A stretch of 64,000 nucleotides of DNA from Armatimonadota bacterium (GTDB taxonomy: Bacteria; Armatimonadota; Fimbriimonadia; Fimbriimonadales; Fimbriimonadaceae): positions 62,001 to 126,000 of the forward strand of contig JAFDWR010000003.1 in assembly GCA_018268355.1 (NCBI GenBank), written 5' to 3'. The position numbers were made by a program, and so were the translations under genes. The notes under the pieces are model-generated. The model worked only from the letters and a program-made list of their open reading frames with translations. It ran no database searches and was not told the DNA's origin. Positions 1 through 8,497 of this stretch are shown here, piece after piece (within the stretch, counting starts at the first letter, position 1; each line of letters opens with the position of its first letter).

Positions 1-369
1 CACTAAAAGCGCGCCGCCCGCGATCAGGCCCGGCCACTTGCCAAGGTTCTCGCTCGCCACGCTATACGAACCACCGCCGCTCGGATAGGCGTGGATCGTT
101 TGGTTATAGGAGATCGCGATGATCAGGATCAGGCCGACGATGCCGAGCGTAAGCGGTACCTGATAGCCCACGGACGTGGCTGACTTGAGGATCAGGATGC
201 TGAGGATGGCCTCTGTCGCATAGGCCACCGAGCTGAGAGCGTCCGACGAGAACACGGCGAGTCCCACAAGGGGCCCTAGCCTTTCGTGATGCGCTTTGGA
301 TGTCGCAATCGGCTTTCCGATCAGGAACCGGCGAAGTGCTTTCAGTGGCGAGACAGCTTTATCGTCCAT
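1..369 (-). CDS. APC-family amino acid permease, N-terminal part (runs off window)
   Basis: The start codon is the ATG at 369 on the minus strand and the frame is open to the window edge, giving 123 residues. A short basic cytoplasmic leader (two Lys/Arg clusters by residue 20) is followed by SSDALSSVAYATEAIL, a signature of the first transmembrane helix of the APC superfamily subgroup annotated as amino acid permease (YdaO/KimA-like), then a second hydrophobic helix and the loop YPSGGGSY that leads into helix 3. Family knowledge says a 12-helix inner-membrane importer of amino acids or potassium; the substrate cannot be told from this fragment. It reads away from surE (421-1182) on the same strand with a 51-nt gap, so the two may share a transcript. 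Confidence 0.85.
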   Translation of the reverse strand, partial: MDDKAVSPLKALRRFLIGKPIATSKAHHERLGPLVGLAVFSSDALSSVAYATEAILSILILKSATSVGYQVPLTLGIVGLILIIAISYNQTIHAYPSGGGSYSVASENLGKWPGLIAGGALLV

Positions 370-420
370 AAAGGCCCATACAAGATACGGCCTTTCGGCC
401 AAAGAGGATTATGAATGCCC

Positions 421-1182
421 TTAACGATTCAATGCCGCTTCGACGTCTCTGATTGCGGCATGGTTGGTCCAATCGAGCGAAACCGGAGTGATGGAGACGA
501 ATCCTTCGCTCACCGCCTCGACGTCGGTGCCCGCTTGGTCGCCACTCATTGCGACGACGCCGCCTTGCCAATAGTAAGGCCGACCCCATGGGTCCGACCG
601 AATCTCAAGGCGCTCTTGATACACACGCTGGCCCATGCCGACCACTCGTTCGCCTCGTAGCTCCTCATAGGCGATCGCGGGTACGTTCACGTTGAAAAAC
701 GTGAGGGGAGGCAGCTTGTGTTCGATCAGGGCGCCGAGCCTCTCTTGGGCCCACCGAATGCCGGTTTCGAAGTGGAGCGGTGCACCGGAAACAAACAGCG
801 CCATGCTGAGGGAAATCGAGTGGATTCCATTGATGCAGCCCTCCATCGCTCCCGCGACGGTTCCGGAATAGGTCACATCGAAGCCTAGGTTGGGGCCGTG
901 GTTAAAGCCACTGAGGACAAGGTCGCAGCCGTCGGGCCAGGCGAGTTCGAGCCCGACGTTGACGCAGTCAACGGGGACACCGCTGACTTCCCACGCCGCG
1001 AGGCCATCGTAATCCACCGGCTGGGCGCGCAGAGGGTCGCGGAGGGTCATGCTGTGCCCGCAGGCCGAACGTTCGCGATCGGGAGCGACCACTTTGACCT
1101 CGCCAAACTGCCGAGCCACGTCCACAAGGGCGCTCATCCCCTCGGCGTAGAGTCCGTCGTCGTTCGTCAGGAGGATGCGCAT
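421..1182 (-). CDS. surE: 5'/3'-nucleotidase SurE
   Basis: A 253-residue protein of normal SurE length. It begins MRILLTNDDG, the family hallmark: Asp8 and Asp9 bind the divalent metal, Ser39 in ERSACGHSMT is the third ligand and the Asn in SGFNHGPNLG is the fourth. SurE removes phosphate from 5'- and 3'-nucleoside monophosphates and short polyphosphates in the cytoplasm and is linked to stationary-phase survival. The ATG at 1182 is chosen because the conserved motif starts at residue 1. The permease fragment lies downstream on the same strand and the Spy-like gene is divergent upstream. Identification is firm. Confidence 0.95.
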   Translation of the reverse strand: MRILLTNDDGLYAEGMSALVDVARQFGEVKVVAPDRERSACGHSMTLRDPLRAQPVDYDGLAAWEVSGVPVDCVNVGLELAWPDGCDLVLSGFNHGPNLGFDVTYSGTVAGAMEGCINGIHSISLSMALFVSGAPLHFETGIRWAQERLGALIEHKLPPLTFFNVNVPAIAYEELRGERVVGMGQRVYQERLEIRSDPWGRPYYWQGGVVAMSGDQAGTDVEAVSEGFVSITPVSLDWTNHAAIRDVEAALNR

Positions 1183-1272
1183 GGAGTCTAGAGGTTACCT
1201 GCGCACCCTTTCCGCAAATTTTCCGAAAAATCTTGTGAACGGTGGGAAAGCGTTGGCGTTTGTGCCGATGCC

Positions 1273-1983
1273 ATGAAACGTTTTCTGATGATTGCTACTG
1301 CTCTTGCGGCATTGTCCTCGATGGCCTTCGCCCAGGGTGGCGGCGGTGGTCGTGGCCAAGGCACGCGCGGCTTTGGCAACAACAACTCGATGACTTCCCT
1401 CCTTTCCCGCGCCGACGTTCGAAAGGAACTCAAGATCACCGACGAGCAGTCGGCCAAGCTTGCTGAGCTCGGTGTCCGCGAGCGCGGACAGCGCGGTCAG
1501 GGTGGCGGCCAAGGCGGCGGTCAGCGAGGTCAAGGTGGCCAAGGTGGCCAGGGTGGTCAAGGCGGTCAGCGCGGCCAAGGTGGACAGGGCGGCGATCCTG
1601 CAGCGGCTCAAAAGGCTCGCGAAGAGCGAGAGAAGGCGATCCACGCCGTTCTCCAAGAAGCTCAGAACAAGCGACTGAAGGAGCTTTACGTCCAGCGCGT
1701 TAGCTTCCGAGCTCTCATGAATGCTGAAATTCAGGCAGAACTCAAGCTCGACGACGCCCAGAAGGCTTCGATCAAGGACCTCCAAACCAAGCAGCAAGAG
1801 GCCAACCGAGCGATCTTCCAGCGGGTCCAGAGCCAAGAGCTGACTCGAGAAGAGGCGATGGCTTCGATCCAGAAGAACGAGAAGGTTCTCACCGAGGAGC
1901 TCGGAAAGATCCTGAAGGACGGTCAGAAGGCTCAGTTTGAGAAGATGGCCGGTGCCAAGTTCGAATTCGACGGCGATAACTAA
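1273..1983 (+). CDS. secreted Spy/CpxP-like protein with Gly/Gln-rich repeat insert
   Basis: A 236-residue protein with a clear Sec signal peptide (MKRFLMIATALAALSSMAFA, cleavage before QGG). After the signal comes a short Gly-rich stretch, then a helix containing RKELKITDEQSAKLAEL. Next is a run of roughly 40 residues made of GGQ/GQR repeats (about residues 76-110). The rest is charged amphipathic helix containing a second copy of the motif, AELKLDDAQKASIKDL. The repeated E-L-x-L-x-D-x-Q pattern is typical of periplasmic Spy/CpxP-like or LTXXQ-motif proteins, which act as ATP-independent chaperones or stress sensors. The disordered Gly/Gln linker between the two helical parts is unusual. A strong terminator follows at once. 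The exact role is unproven. Confidence 0.6.
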   Translation: MKRFLMIATALAALSSMAFAQGGGGGRGQGTRGFGNNNSMTSLLSRADVRKELKITDEQSAKLAELGVRERGQRGQGGGQGGGQRGQGGQGGQGGQGGQRGQGGQGGDPAAAQKAREEREKAIHAVLQEAQNKRLKELYVQRVSFRALMNAEIQAELKLDDAQKASIKDLQTKQQEANRAIFQRVQSQELTREEAMASIQKNEKVLTEELGKILKDGQKAQFEKMAGAKFEFDGDN

Positions 1984-2007
1984 GACTTCGATCGACTCTC
2001 CATGAAG

Positions 2008-2046
2008 AAGGCCCGGCTTCCTTTCGGAAGGCGGGCCTTTCACTTT
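2008..2046 (+). terminator. rho-independent terminator after the Spy-like gene
   Basis: A 14-bp hairpin with one G/G mismatch (left arm 2008-2021, TTTC loop 2022-2025, right arm 2026-2039) ends in TTT. It starts 25 nt after the stop codon at 1983. The convergent PEP-CTERM gene ends at 2066, so the hairpin may serve both directions. Confidence 0.8.
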
Positions 2047-2065
2047 AAGCGAGGCTAAGAGCCGC

Positions 2066-3184
2066 TTACTTGTTGCGTCGGCGTCGGACCACCGCAAGGG
2101 CACCGAGGCCAAGCGCAACCATCGTTGCAGGCTCGGGGACCGGCGTGTAGCGAACGTCCATGAAGACCGGGAGGTGGCCGCCAGCGGCGGTGGACACGTT
2201 GATGAGCGATTGCGCGATCGATGCGCCGACCATCGTGTTTCCGGTCGTGGTCAAGCTGTTGTTGAACGACGTGCCGTCGTTGCCCCAAACGCGGTAGCTG
2301 TGGTTGGGGTCGTCCCAGGTCGTGCCGGAATAGGCGAGGGCCGCGTTGCCGACGTAATCGGTGCCGGTGCCGTCGATCAGGTTCTGGCTGACGAGCAACT
2401 GGTCAAAGCGGTCATCCATGCCGCCCGCGCCCGAAGGATCCTGGGTGTGGAGGAATCGGTAGGTGTTGCTGCCGTTCCAGCTGCCGGGTCGGTTGATCGG
2501 GTCGAAGAATCGTCCACCTGCGGTGCCGGCGACCATGGCCTGGTAAGAGGCTTCGCTCGACGTCTGGATGTTGAAGTCCGCGCCAACGATGTAGGGGTTC
2601 GAACCGAGGGTTGCCGCGTTCGCGCGGATGTTGTTCGCCGAGACCAGTCGTCGCGAAACGCCGCCGTCGCCCGTGCTGTCTTGAGCCTTGAAGTGGCTGT
2701 TATAGACGGTCAGGGTTTCCGACGTGTTCTGGTTACCGGTGATCTTGAAGTCGCCGCGAAGCGTGAAGCGAGGGGCTTGGCTCGTGCTTGAACCGATGTC
2801 GGCTGCGTTTTCGAAAAGGATCGGTCCGCCGACGTTCGAGAACTTCGACGTTCGGTAGTAAATCGCGTTGTTGCTGTTGCTCACGGTGACGCTGCCGCCG
2901 ACCGTCGCCTTGATCATCGCCCAATCGGTGAATCCGCCCGCCGCCGTGTTGAGGGCACTCAGGAGGGCTGCCGCACCCGCGTCGTTGTCCATTTCCTGGG
3001 CCAGGATCATGTCGGGTCGCATCGAACGGCCGCTAAACGTGCCGTACACCGCGTTCTGGATGTCGGAGACTCGACCGCCGGTGTAGTTCGAGATGTTCCA
3101 GGTCGCGATGCGGACGCTTTGGGCCATCGAGACCGAAGCAAGCACGGCAACGCCGGCAATGACGAAGAGGGATCGGGTGGTCAT
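2066..3184 (-). CDS. PEP-CTERM protein with endonuclease/exonuclease/phosphatase fold
   Basis: The ATG at 3184 is chosen over an upstream GTG (3205) because it opens a good signal peptide (MTTRSLFVIAGVAVLASVSMAQ); this gives 372 residues. The body starts VRIATWNISNYTGG, the first strand of the EEP (DNase I-like) fold. It continues with LAQEMDND (metal-binding Glu), YNSHFKAQDS (His) and GADFNIQTS (the D-x-N motif), and has a late Asp/His region around NHSYRVWG. The C-terminus is VPEPATMVALGLG followed by a short hydrophobic stretch and RRRR, a PEP-CTERM sorting signal for exosortase-dependent anchoring at the cell surface. The likely role is a surface or secreted phosphodiesterase or nuclease; the substrate is unknown. 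No exosortase gene is in the window. Confidence 0.85.
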   Translation of the reverse strand: MTTRSLFVIAGVAVLASVSMAQSVRIATWNISNYTGGRVSDIQNAVYGTFSGRSMRPDMILAQEMDNDAGAAALLSALNTAAGGFTDWAMIKATVGGSVTVSNSNNAIYYRTSKFSNVGGPILFENAADIGSSTSQAPRFTLRGDFKITGNQNTSETLTVYNSHFKAQDSTGDGGVSRRLVSANNIRANAATLGSNPYIVGADFNIQTSSEASYQAMVAGTAGGRFFDPINRPGSWNGSNTYRFLHTQDPSGAGGMDDRFDQLLVSQNLIDGTGTDYVGNAALAYSGTTWDDPNHSYRVWGNDGTSFNNSLTTTGNTMVGASIAQSLINVSTAAGGHLPVFMDVRYTPVPEPATMVALGLGALAVVRRRRNK

Positions 3185-3272
3185 AGCACTCAAAAAACGT
3201 GGCACCGCCTACGGTTCTGCGTTGAAGTCTCTCCTCCTCAAGTTGAACACGCGGTTGGCAGTGCCAGCTCTT

Positions 3273-3355
3273 CGATTATGAAAGAGTCCGCATGCCGGTC
3301 CCTTCTTAACACAACAGGAATTTCATAATCGGGACCGTAAACAGGCAATATTGCC
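3273..3355. promoter_or_regulatory. cluster of interleaved inverted repeats upstream of the PEP-CTERM gene
   Basis: Between the end of the CapA operon (3358) and the PEP-CTERM start (3184) lie three symmetric elements. The first is an 11-bp inverted repeat with arms 3273-3283 and 3321-3331. The second is a 7-bp inverted repeat with arms 3296-3302 and 3331-3337, whose left arm sits inside the first repeat. The third is a perfect 12-bp palindrome, GGCAATATTGCC, at 3344-3355. The first two share base 3331 and interleave in the order of a pseudoknot. This could be an operator cluster or a structured leader or terminator; the sequence alone does not decide. Confidence 0.4.
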
Positions 3356-3357
3356 GG

Positions 3358-4227
3358 TCACAGCTTGGCCGGCCACTGGGTGATTGGCCGGGTTGTCTTC
3401 TCGGCAACGGGGAATCCACGCTGAATCTGGCAAGGCACAAAGCTGAGCCGCTCAACCCCACTCATGCCCAGCCGAACGCGGAGCACGGCGGTTCGACGCC
3501 GGTCTTCGGTCGGGGAATCGAAGACGAAGTCGCCGAGCGAATAGGCGACCCAACCCTTGCGGCCGCCCTCTTCGAGTTTCTCAACCGGTTGGAGGACATG
3601 GGGATGGCTGCCAAGAATGAGATCGACCCCCGAGGCCACCATCTCGCGCGCGGTTGAGCTTTGGAGCGGGGTCGGCTTCGGGCTGAGTTCAAGCCCCCAG
3701 TGGACCATGACCACGAGGACGTCGACTTTGGGCCTCAGCGCGGCCACGCATGGCTTCCAGTCGGCCAGCGAGTTCACCCCGCCGGAGTCGAACTGACTCA
3801 GTCCGATGAACCCAATCCGAAGGCCCTTTCGAACCAGGATCGTCTCACGCCCCGCTACGCCGCAGGGCTGAATTCCCAGCTTGTCGAGCCAACGTTGGGT
3901 GGAGGCCAGCCCCGGCAAACCGCAGTCCAATGCGTGGTTGTTCGCGAGGGTGAGGACGTCAAACCGGCCCTCCAGCGCGGCCGCGGTGGACGACGGTGCC
4001 TTCAGCATGATCGCTTTGCGCTTCCCGAGCGGCACCTCGCCGATGACGCATTCGAGGTTGCCCACCCTCAGGTCGGCCCCCGAAAACGCGGTTTCGGCAC
4101 CCTTCAATGTCGCGGCAGGGCCATCCCTTTCGATCCGTTTGGCCACCCACCGCGCCAACATGACGTCGCCCACCGCGGCAAGTTCCACGGTGGGCGACAA
4201 CAGGGCAGCGACGAGCCCGAGGATCAT
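3358..4227 (-). CDS. CapA-family metallophosphatase-like protein
   Basis: A 289-residue protein from the ATG at 4227, which overlaps the stop of the DUF3160 gene by 4 nt (ATGA); longer readings into the upstream gene are not needed. MILGLVAALLSP looks like a short signal or membrane anchor. The CapA (PGA_cap) pattern is clear: AAVGDVMLAR at the start of the domain, then GNLECVIG, LTLANNHALDCG, MVHWGLE and LGSHPHVLQP, which supply the Asp, Asn and His metal ligands of the calcineurin-like fold. CapA proteins are linked to poly-gamma-glutamate capsule synthesis, but many stand-alone homologues without capB/capC, as here, have unknown function. It is the third gene of a coupled operon with the DUF3160 and FG-GAP-like genes. 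Confidence 0.85.
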   Translation of the reverse strand: MILGLVAALLSPTVELAAVGDVMLARWVAKRIERDGPAATLKGAETAFSGADLRVGNLECVIGEVPLGKRKAIMLKAPSSTAAALEGRFDVLTLANNHALDCGLPGLASTQRWLDKLGIQPCGVAGRETILVRKGLRIGFIGLSQFDSGGVNSLADWKPCVAALRPKVDVLVVMVHWGLELSPKPTPLQSSTAREMVASGVDLILGSHPHVLQPVEKLEEGGRKGWVAYSLGDFVFDSPTEDRRRTAVLRVRLGMSGVERLSFVPCQIQRGFPVAEKTTRPITQWPAKL

Positions 4228-6230
4228 TCGTCCTTCGGGCGAGCCTTGGTGTTCACGAAGAAGCTCTTCGTCCAGGCCGGTCGCTTCGGCGGATTCTTGT
4301 CGAGCATGGCGCGCCACGTCTCGTCGGTCATCCGCTGCGAGGAAGGAACCAGGAACTCGTAGTAGCTCAACGCGGTGCCACGGGCAAAGACGAGCTTGCC
4401 TTCCATCGGGACAATCGCGATGACGTCGTCCGCGCGGCCAACGCCGACTTCCATCGCCGTATCGTTCGCGGTGTGGACGTCGGCGATCTGAGCGATGTCG
4501 AGGTCCTCACTTCGGAGCTGCTGGAAGTTCGATCCGATGATCTGGATCGACGTATTCAGTGCTTCGATCTCTCCTTCCACCTTTCGGATTCGGGAGTGCT
4601 CCTTCGCAGTGAGCTTGACTCCGGCGAGTTCCTTCTTCGAAACGTCGATCAGGAAGTTCAGGAAGTCGAGGAAGTTGGTGAACTGATCCGACTGCTCCTT
4701 CATCAGGTAGCCGCGCGCTCGCAGCGAGTCGCGCATCTGGGTCACCAGCTTCTTCAGCCGCGTGTATTGCGCCACGTTTGGCTCTACGTAGCCCTTCCAA
4801 GGACCATCGGGATCGTCGCCGCCCATCTCGCTGACGGTTTGCTCGCCATAGAGAATGGTGTCGTGTCGCAGCTCGGCCCACGAGGCGAGAGCCGAGTTCA
4901 GCTGGTGGTCTTGCCACGCGGTCGTCTTCATGAAGCTCGGCACGTTGCCGGTCGGCAGCTGCCAGCCTTGGCGAAGGCTATCAAGCCATCCCCAATAGAA
5001 GTCTTGTGCCCAGGTCTCGGCGGGATAGGCGGCAAAGACCGACTTCAGCGCTTCGCGGCGCGGAACGTAGGACGCCCAACCCCGCGGGTTGTACGCCGCC
5101 GGCGACGCATCGAGGATCTTCGCTGCGCGGTCAGAACCGAGCATGGCCATGACGTCGAGCGGGTTCGGGAACGGTCGGTTGTCCGGATCGGTCACCTCGT
5201 TCATCATCACGCTGTCCGGAATGGCGCGCTGGCCCATAAAGCGGAGCTGGACGTCGTCGGCGATCTCCTTGTCGTTCTTCTTGGTCTTGATGCTTGGGGC
5301 GCGGAAGGCAGCCGCCTTGTCGGCGAGCTTCTGCACGTTGGCATCATCAAGGAGTGCCTTGCCGAGGTCAGGATTCGGTCCGAGAACGCTCTTCGTGATC
5401 TGTCGCCATTCGGAAGGAAGCAGTCGATTGGCCTTACCGGCATACAGCGACGTGAGGCCGTAGATCTTGTTCCACTGGGCTTCGACCTGCGGGTCGTCGA
5501 GGTCAAACGCCATGAGGGTGGCGGCGCGGACGAGGTCCGGCAGCGGCTCGATCGACTGGTCCAGTCGCTTCGCGATGCCAATCGGGGTGAGGCCGTACCA
5601 CATCATTCCCATGAAGTACTTTCCGAGGTCAGGCGACTTCGAATAGTGGCCGCGAACCACAAACTGGGAGTAGTCGAGCGAGTAGGGGAAGACTGACATC
5701 TTCTTGAAGCCGCCATGGGCCTCGATGTTTGCCATCTCCTCGCTCACGGTCTCGCGAGCATCGGGGTCAATCTCGCCGCCAAGGCCAAACAGGTTGCTGG
5801 CGACGCCAAAGTAGACGACGTTCTTCAGCGCGGCCGCTTCGAGCGGAGTGCCCTTCAGAGCGCGATAGCGCTTGTTCGCCTTCGCGAGCATCGTCCGGGT
5901 GAGGCTCTTCGCCTCGGGGAAGAGCGACTTCTCTTCTGCCGTGCGCAGCGTCGAATCGAAGAAGATGTGGAGGAGCTGAAGGACGTTATCCGAGGTCAGC
6001 AACGAAGGAACGTTCTCGTAGTCGTTCATTCCGTAGGCTGAGTAAAGGATGATGTCCTGGGTCGGCGACTGCACAAAGAGGTTCTTTTGCAGCATCGCCT
6101 TGTGGGCGGCGGTGAGCGGAACGCTCTTCATGAACGCCGCGCGATTCGTCACCTCGCGGAAGTCCGCCGAGATTTTTGTGGTGGGGGCGCCTTGGGTGAG
6201 CGCTAGGGCAAGCAAGAGAGTAGTCGTCAT
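4224..6230 (-). CDS. DUF3160 family protein
   Basis: A 668-residue protein with a short secretion signal (MTTTLLLALALTQGAP). Family features recognised: the early SAYGMNDYENVPSLLTSDNVLQ segment, a long helical middle, GEQTVSEMGG, the FLDFLNFLIDVSKKEL helix and the C-terminal strand-rich block ending in a segment like YYEFLVPSSQRMTDETWR. DUF3160 proteins are secreted bacterial proteins of unknown function. Both ends overlap neighbours by an ATGA: its ATG at 6230 with the stop of the 188-residue gene, and its TGA with the start of the CapA-like gene. The three are therefore expected to be translated together and act in the same envelope process. Confidence 0.8.
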   Translation of the reverse strand: MTTTLLLALALTQGAPTTKISADFREVTNRAAFMKSVPLTAAHKAMLQKNLFVQSPTQDIILYSAYGMNDYENVPSLLTSDNVLQLLHIFFDSTLRTAEEKSLFPEAKSLTRTMLAKANKRYRALKGTPLEAAALKNVVYFGVASNLFGLGGEIDPDARETVSEEMANIEAHGGFKKMSVFPYSLDYSQFVVRGHYSKSPDLGKYFMGMMWYGLTPIGIAKRLDQSIEPLPDLVRAATLMAFDLDDPQVEAQWNKIYGLTSLYAGKANRLLPSEWRQITKSVLGPNPDLGKALLDDANVQKLADKAAAFRAPSIKTKKNDKEIADDVQLRFMGQRAIPDSVMMNEVTDPDNRPFPNPLDVMAMLGSDRAAKILDASPAAYNPRGWASYVPRREALKSVFAAYPAETWAQDFYWGWLDSLRQGWQLPTGNVPSFMKTTAWQDHQLNSALASWAELRHDTILYGEQTVSEMGGDDPDGPWKGYVEPNVAQYTRLKKLVTQMRDSLRARGYLMKEQSDQFTNFLDFLNFLIDVSKKELAGVKLTAKEHSRIRKVEGEIEALNTSIQIIGSNFQQLRSEDLDIAQIADVHTANDTAMEVGVGRADDVIAIVPMEGKLVFARGTALSYYEFLVPSSQRMTDETWRAMLDKNPPKRPAWTKSFFVNTKARPKDE

Positions 6231-6793
6231 TGAGTTTCTTCTAATGGAATCGTGATGCGTTGGCTATCTGCATCAATTATGAGGGTTTTCCCGTGAACGC
6301 GGAGTCCGCTGGCATGAGAAAAGACTCGCTCGAACTTTTGCTTTCGGAAACCGAACCCCATCCAGTGCCACCGCGAGAGGGCGACTCGATGGTCCAGAGT
6401 ATGTTCGAGCGTGAAAAGGGGCGCACCTTTGGCTTCGGCGGGGCCAAAGTCGAATTCAAGCAGCGGCCGACCCATGCTGGAGCCGAGCCACTTCTTTCGA
6501 ATCTCTTTGCCGTCGAAGCGGTAGATGAACAGGCAGCGATGGACGACCGGTGTGTACTTGGTCTTGCGGACCACGCCAATCGCGATTTCGGGAAGCCCGT
6601 CGCCATCGACATCCGCAATCCGCAACTCCCAGGGAAGGTACTTCTTGGCGACCCATTGAGCGACGAGCTTGTCGCCCTTGATCACCTTCAGCGTATTCTC
6701 CCAGGCCGGGTTCAGCTGGACGCGATACGTTGCCTCCGGACGGCGCATCAGCGCCTCCAGTTGCATCATCGCGAGTCCGACCGTGATCCCCAT
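6227..6793 (-). CDS. small secreted protein with FG-GAP/VCBS-like DxDGDG motif
   Basis: A 188-residue protein from the ATG at 6793. An in-frame GTG at 6838 would add 15 residues but would run into the nadB start, and the ATG gives the better hydrophobic N-terminus (MGITVGLAMMQLEALM). The middle contains RIADVDGDGLPEIAIGVVRK, the calcium-binding loop of FG-GAP/VCBS beta-propeller repeats, flanked by Trp- and Tyr-rich strands. Only about two blades' worth of sequence is present, so it is not a full propeller. It is the first gene of the coupled operon with the DUF3160 and CapA-like genes. The function is unknown; a substrate- or wall-binding secreted protein fits. Confidence 0.6.
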   Translation of the reverse strand: MGITVGLAMMQLEALMRRPEATYRVQLNPAWENTLKVIKGDKLVAQWVAKKYLPWELRIADVDGDGLPEIAIGVVRKTKYTPVVHRCLFIYRFDGKEIRKKWLGSSMGRPLLEFDFGPAEAKGAPLFTLEHTLDHRVALSRWHWMGFGFRKQKFERVFSHASGLRVHGKTLIIDADSQRITIPLEETQ

Positions 6794-6831
6794 CGCGAAA
6801 CCAGACGCCTGATGGTTCACAATCGCTTCAT

Positions 6832-8328
6832 ATGGCACGCCAAAAGTCCCACGATCTCGCCGTCGTCGGTTCGGGCCTCGCGGGTCTCACCTTTGCGCTC
6901 AAGTCGGCCCAGATGGGCAAGAGCGTGGTCGTCCTCACCAAGGCGGAGATGGCGGATTCCAACACCGCCTGGGCCCAGGGCGGCATCGCGGCGGCGGTCG
7001 GTGAGAACGACTCTTGGCAGTTGCACGAACAAGACACCTTGGTCGCGGGAGCGGGCCTTTGTGACCCCGAGGCGGTTCGATTCTTGGTCCAGAGCGCACC
7101 CGAGGCGATCGATTGGCTCGTTTCGCTTGGCGCGCAGTTTGACCACGGGTCAGAAGGCGGCCTCGCCCTTGGCCGCGAAGGTGGCCACGGCATGCACCGC
7201 ATTGTCCACTTCCTCGACCGAACCGGTTGGGAAGTGGAACGCACGATGATCCAGGCCGTCCGCGCCGAGCCCCGAATCACCGTTGTTGAACGCGCCTTTG
7301 TCACCCGGCTCCTCGTCGAAGACGGCCAGTGTTGTGGCGTCGAAACCCGCATCGACGGCATGGGTGAGCGAACCTATCACGTCGACGCCGTCATGCTCGC
7401 GACCGGCGGTTGTGGACGCATGTATCGACACACCACCAACCCCCGCGTGGCGACCGGCGACGGCATTGCGCTCGGCGTTTCGATTGGTGCCGAGTGTCGC
7501 GGGATGGAGTTCATGCAGTTCCACCCCACCACGCTTTATCACCCCCAGGCGCGCAGCTTTCTCATCACCGAGGCCGTGCGCGGGGCGGGCGGGACCCTTC
7601 GCAACCACCTCGGACGGCGGTTCATGTATGACTACGATGACCGATTGGAGCTTGCCCCCCGCGACGTCGTTGCCCGCGCGATTGAGGCGGAGATGAAGAA
7701 GCGGGAGACCTGGTGCGTTTACCTCGACATGACCCACCTATCGTCGGCCGCGATTCAGCACGAGTTCCCCACCATCTATGCGAAGCTGCGCGAGGTCGGC
7801 ATTGAGGTTGAGAAGGATTGGATTCCCGTTGTGCCGGCCCAACACTATTCGTGCGGTGGCATTGTCACCGACCTTTCGGGCCGGACCAACATCAGCGGTC
7901 TTTTTGCCGCGGGCGAAGTGGCGAGCACCGGGGTGCACGGCGCGAACCGCCTTGCTTCGAATAGCTTGCTCGAGGCGATTGTCTTTGCCGGTGCGGCGGC
8001 TTCGGTGGGGTCTTTGGCTTGGAAGGGTGGCACGGCTGCGCTTGCCGGTCCCGCCCGCGCGATTGCGGAGACGGAAGCGGTTCGCATCCGCCGCTCACTC
8101 CAGCGGACGATGACCGAGAACGTGGGGATTGTGCGCACCAACGCGGGGCTTTCGGCTGCGTTTGAAGAGGTGGGGTCGCTGCTGATGGAGTTCGACTCGC
8201 TGCCCGAGGCGCCGTTTGCGCCCTATCCTCTGGAGACCCGCAACCTGCTTGTCGCCGCCCGCGAAGTCGTGCGCGGCGCGCGCGACCGGACGGAGAATGT
8301 GGGTCTGCATTTCAACGTAGATCTATAG
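6832..8328 (+). CDS. nadB: L-aspartate oxidase
   Basis: A 498-residue flavoprotein. Residues 8-15 carry the FAD dinucleotide-binding motif (GSGLAGLT); DSNTAWAQGGIAAA is the conserved substrate-loop motif; HPTTLYHP, REVGIEVEKDWIPVVPAQHYSCGGI and the C-terminal GANRLASNSLLEAIVFA block complete the L-aspartate oxidase/succinate dehydrogenase family signature. The enzyme oxidises L-aspartate to iminoaspartate, the first step of de novo NAD synthesis. The nadA and nadC partners are not nearby. The start ATG at 6832 lies only 38 nt from the start of the divergent 188-residue gene, so their promoters must overlap. The 169 nt that follow hold nothing recognisable. Confidence 0.93.
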   Translation: MARQKSHDLAVVGSGLAGLTFALKSAQMGKSVVVLTKAEMADSNTAWAQGGIAAAVGENDSWQLHEQDTLVAGAGLCDPEAVRFLVQSAPEAIDWLVSLGAQFDHGSEGGLALGREGGHGMHRIVHFLDRTGWEVERTMIQAVRAEPRITVVERAFVTRLLVEDGQCCGVETRIDGMGERTYHVDAVMLATGGCGRMYRHTTNPRVATGDGIALGVSIGAECRGMEFMQFHPTTLYHPQARSFLITEAVRGAGGTLRNHLGRRFMYDYDDRLELAPRDVVARAIEAEMKKRETWCVYLDMTHLSSAAIQHEFPTIYAKLREVGIEVEKDWIPVVPAQHYSCGGIVTDLSGRTNISGLFAAGEVASTGVHGANRLASNSLLEAIVFAGAAASVGSLAWKGGTAALAGPARAIAETEAVRIRRSLQRTMTENVGIVRTNAGLSAAFEEVGSLLMEFDSLPEAPFAPYPLETRNLLVAAREVVRGARDRTENVGLHFNVDL

Positions 8329-8497
8329 TGAGAGATGTATGAACGGAAAATGCAAACTAAGAGTTCGGCGTGGTAGCCTTGGCCTAAACACCAACAACTG
8401 AGTGCAATGGATCAATTACTATGCAAAACCCACGCTCTACCACGAAACATCAATTGGCATAGTGCAAATCGTGTCCACCTTTAGCCTACCTCTTCAG

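Noticed and set aside
1195-2118. 307-codon minus-strand frame, Leu/Ala-rich
   Set aside because: Antisense shadow of the repeat region of the Spy-like gene; repeats create the apparent Leu/Thr runs.
4473-5696. Long plus-strand open frame opposite DUF3160
   Set aside because: It mirrors the codon phase of the real minus-strand gene, has Arg/Val/Leu/Glu-rich shadow composition and no known motif.
8369-8444. Eight-bp inverted repeat CGTGGTAG ... CTACCACG at the edge of the AT-richer gene as an insertion boundary
   Set aside because: Too short and without a partner on the other side of the gene.
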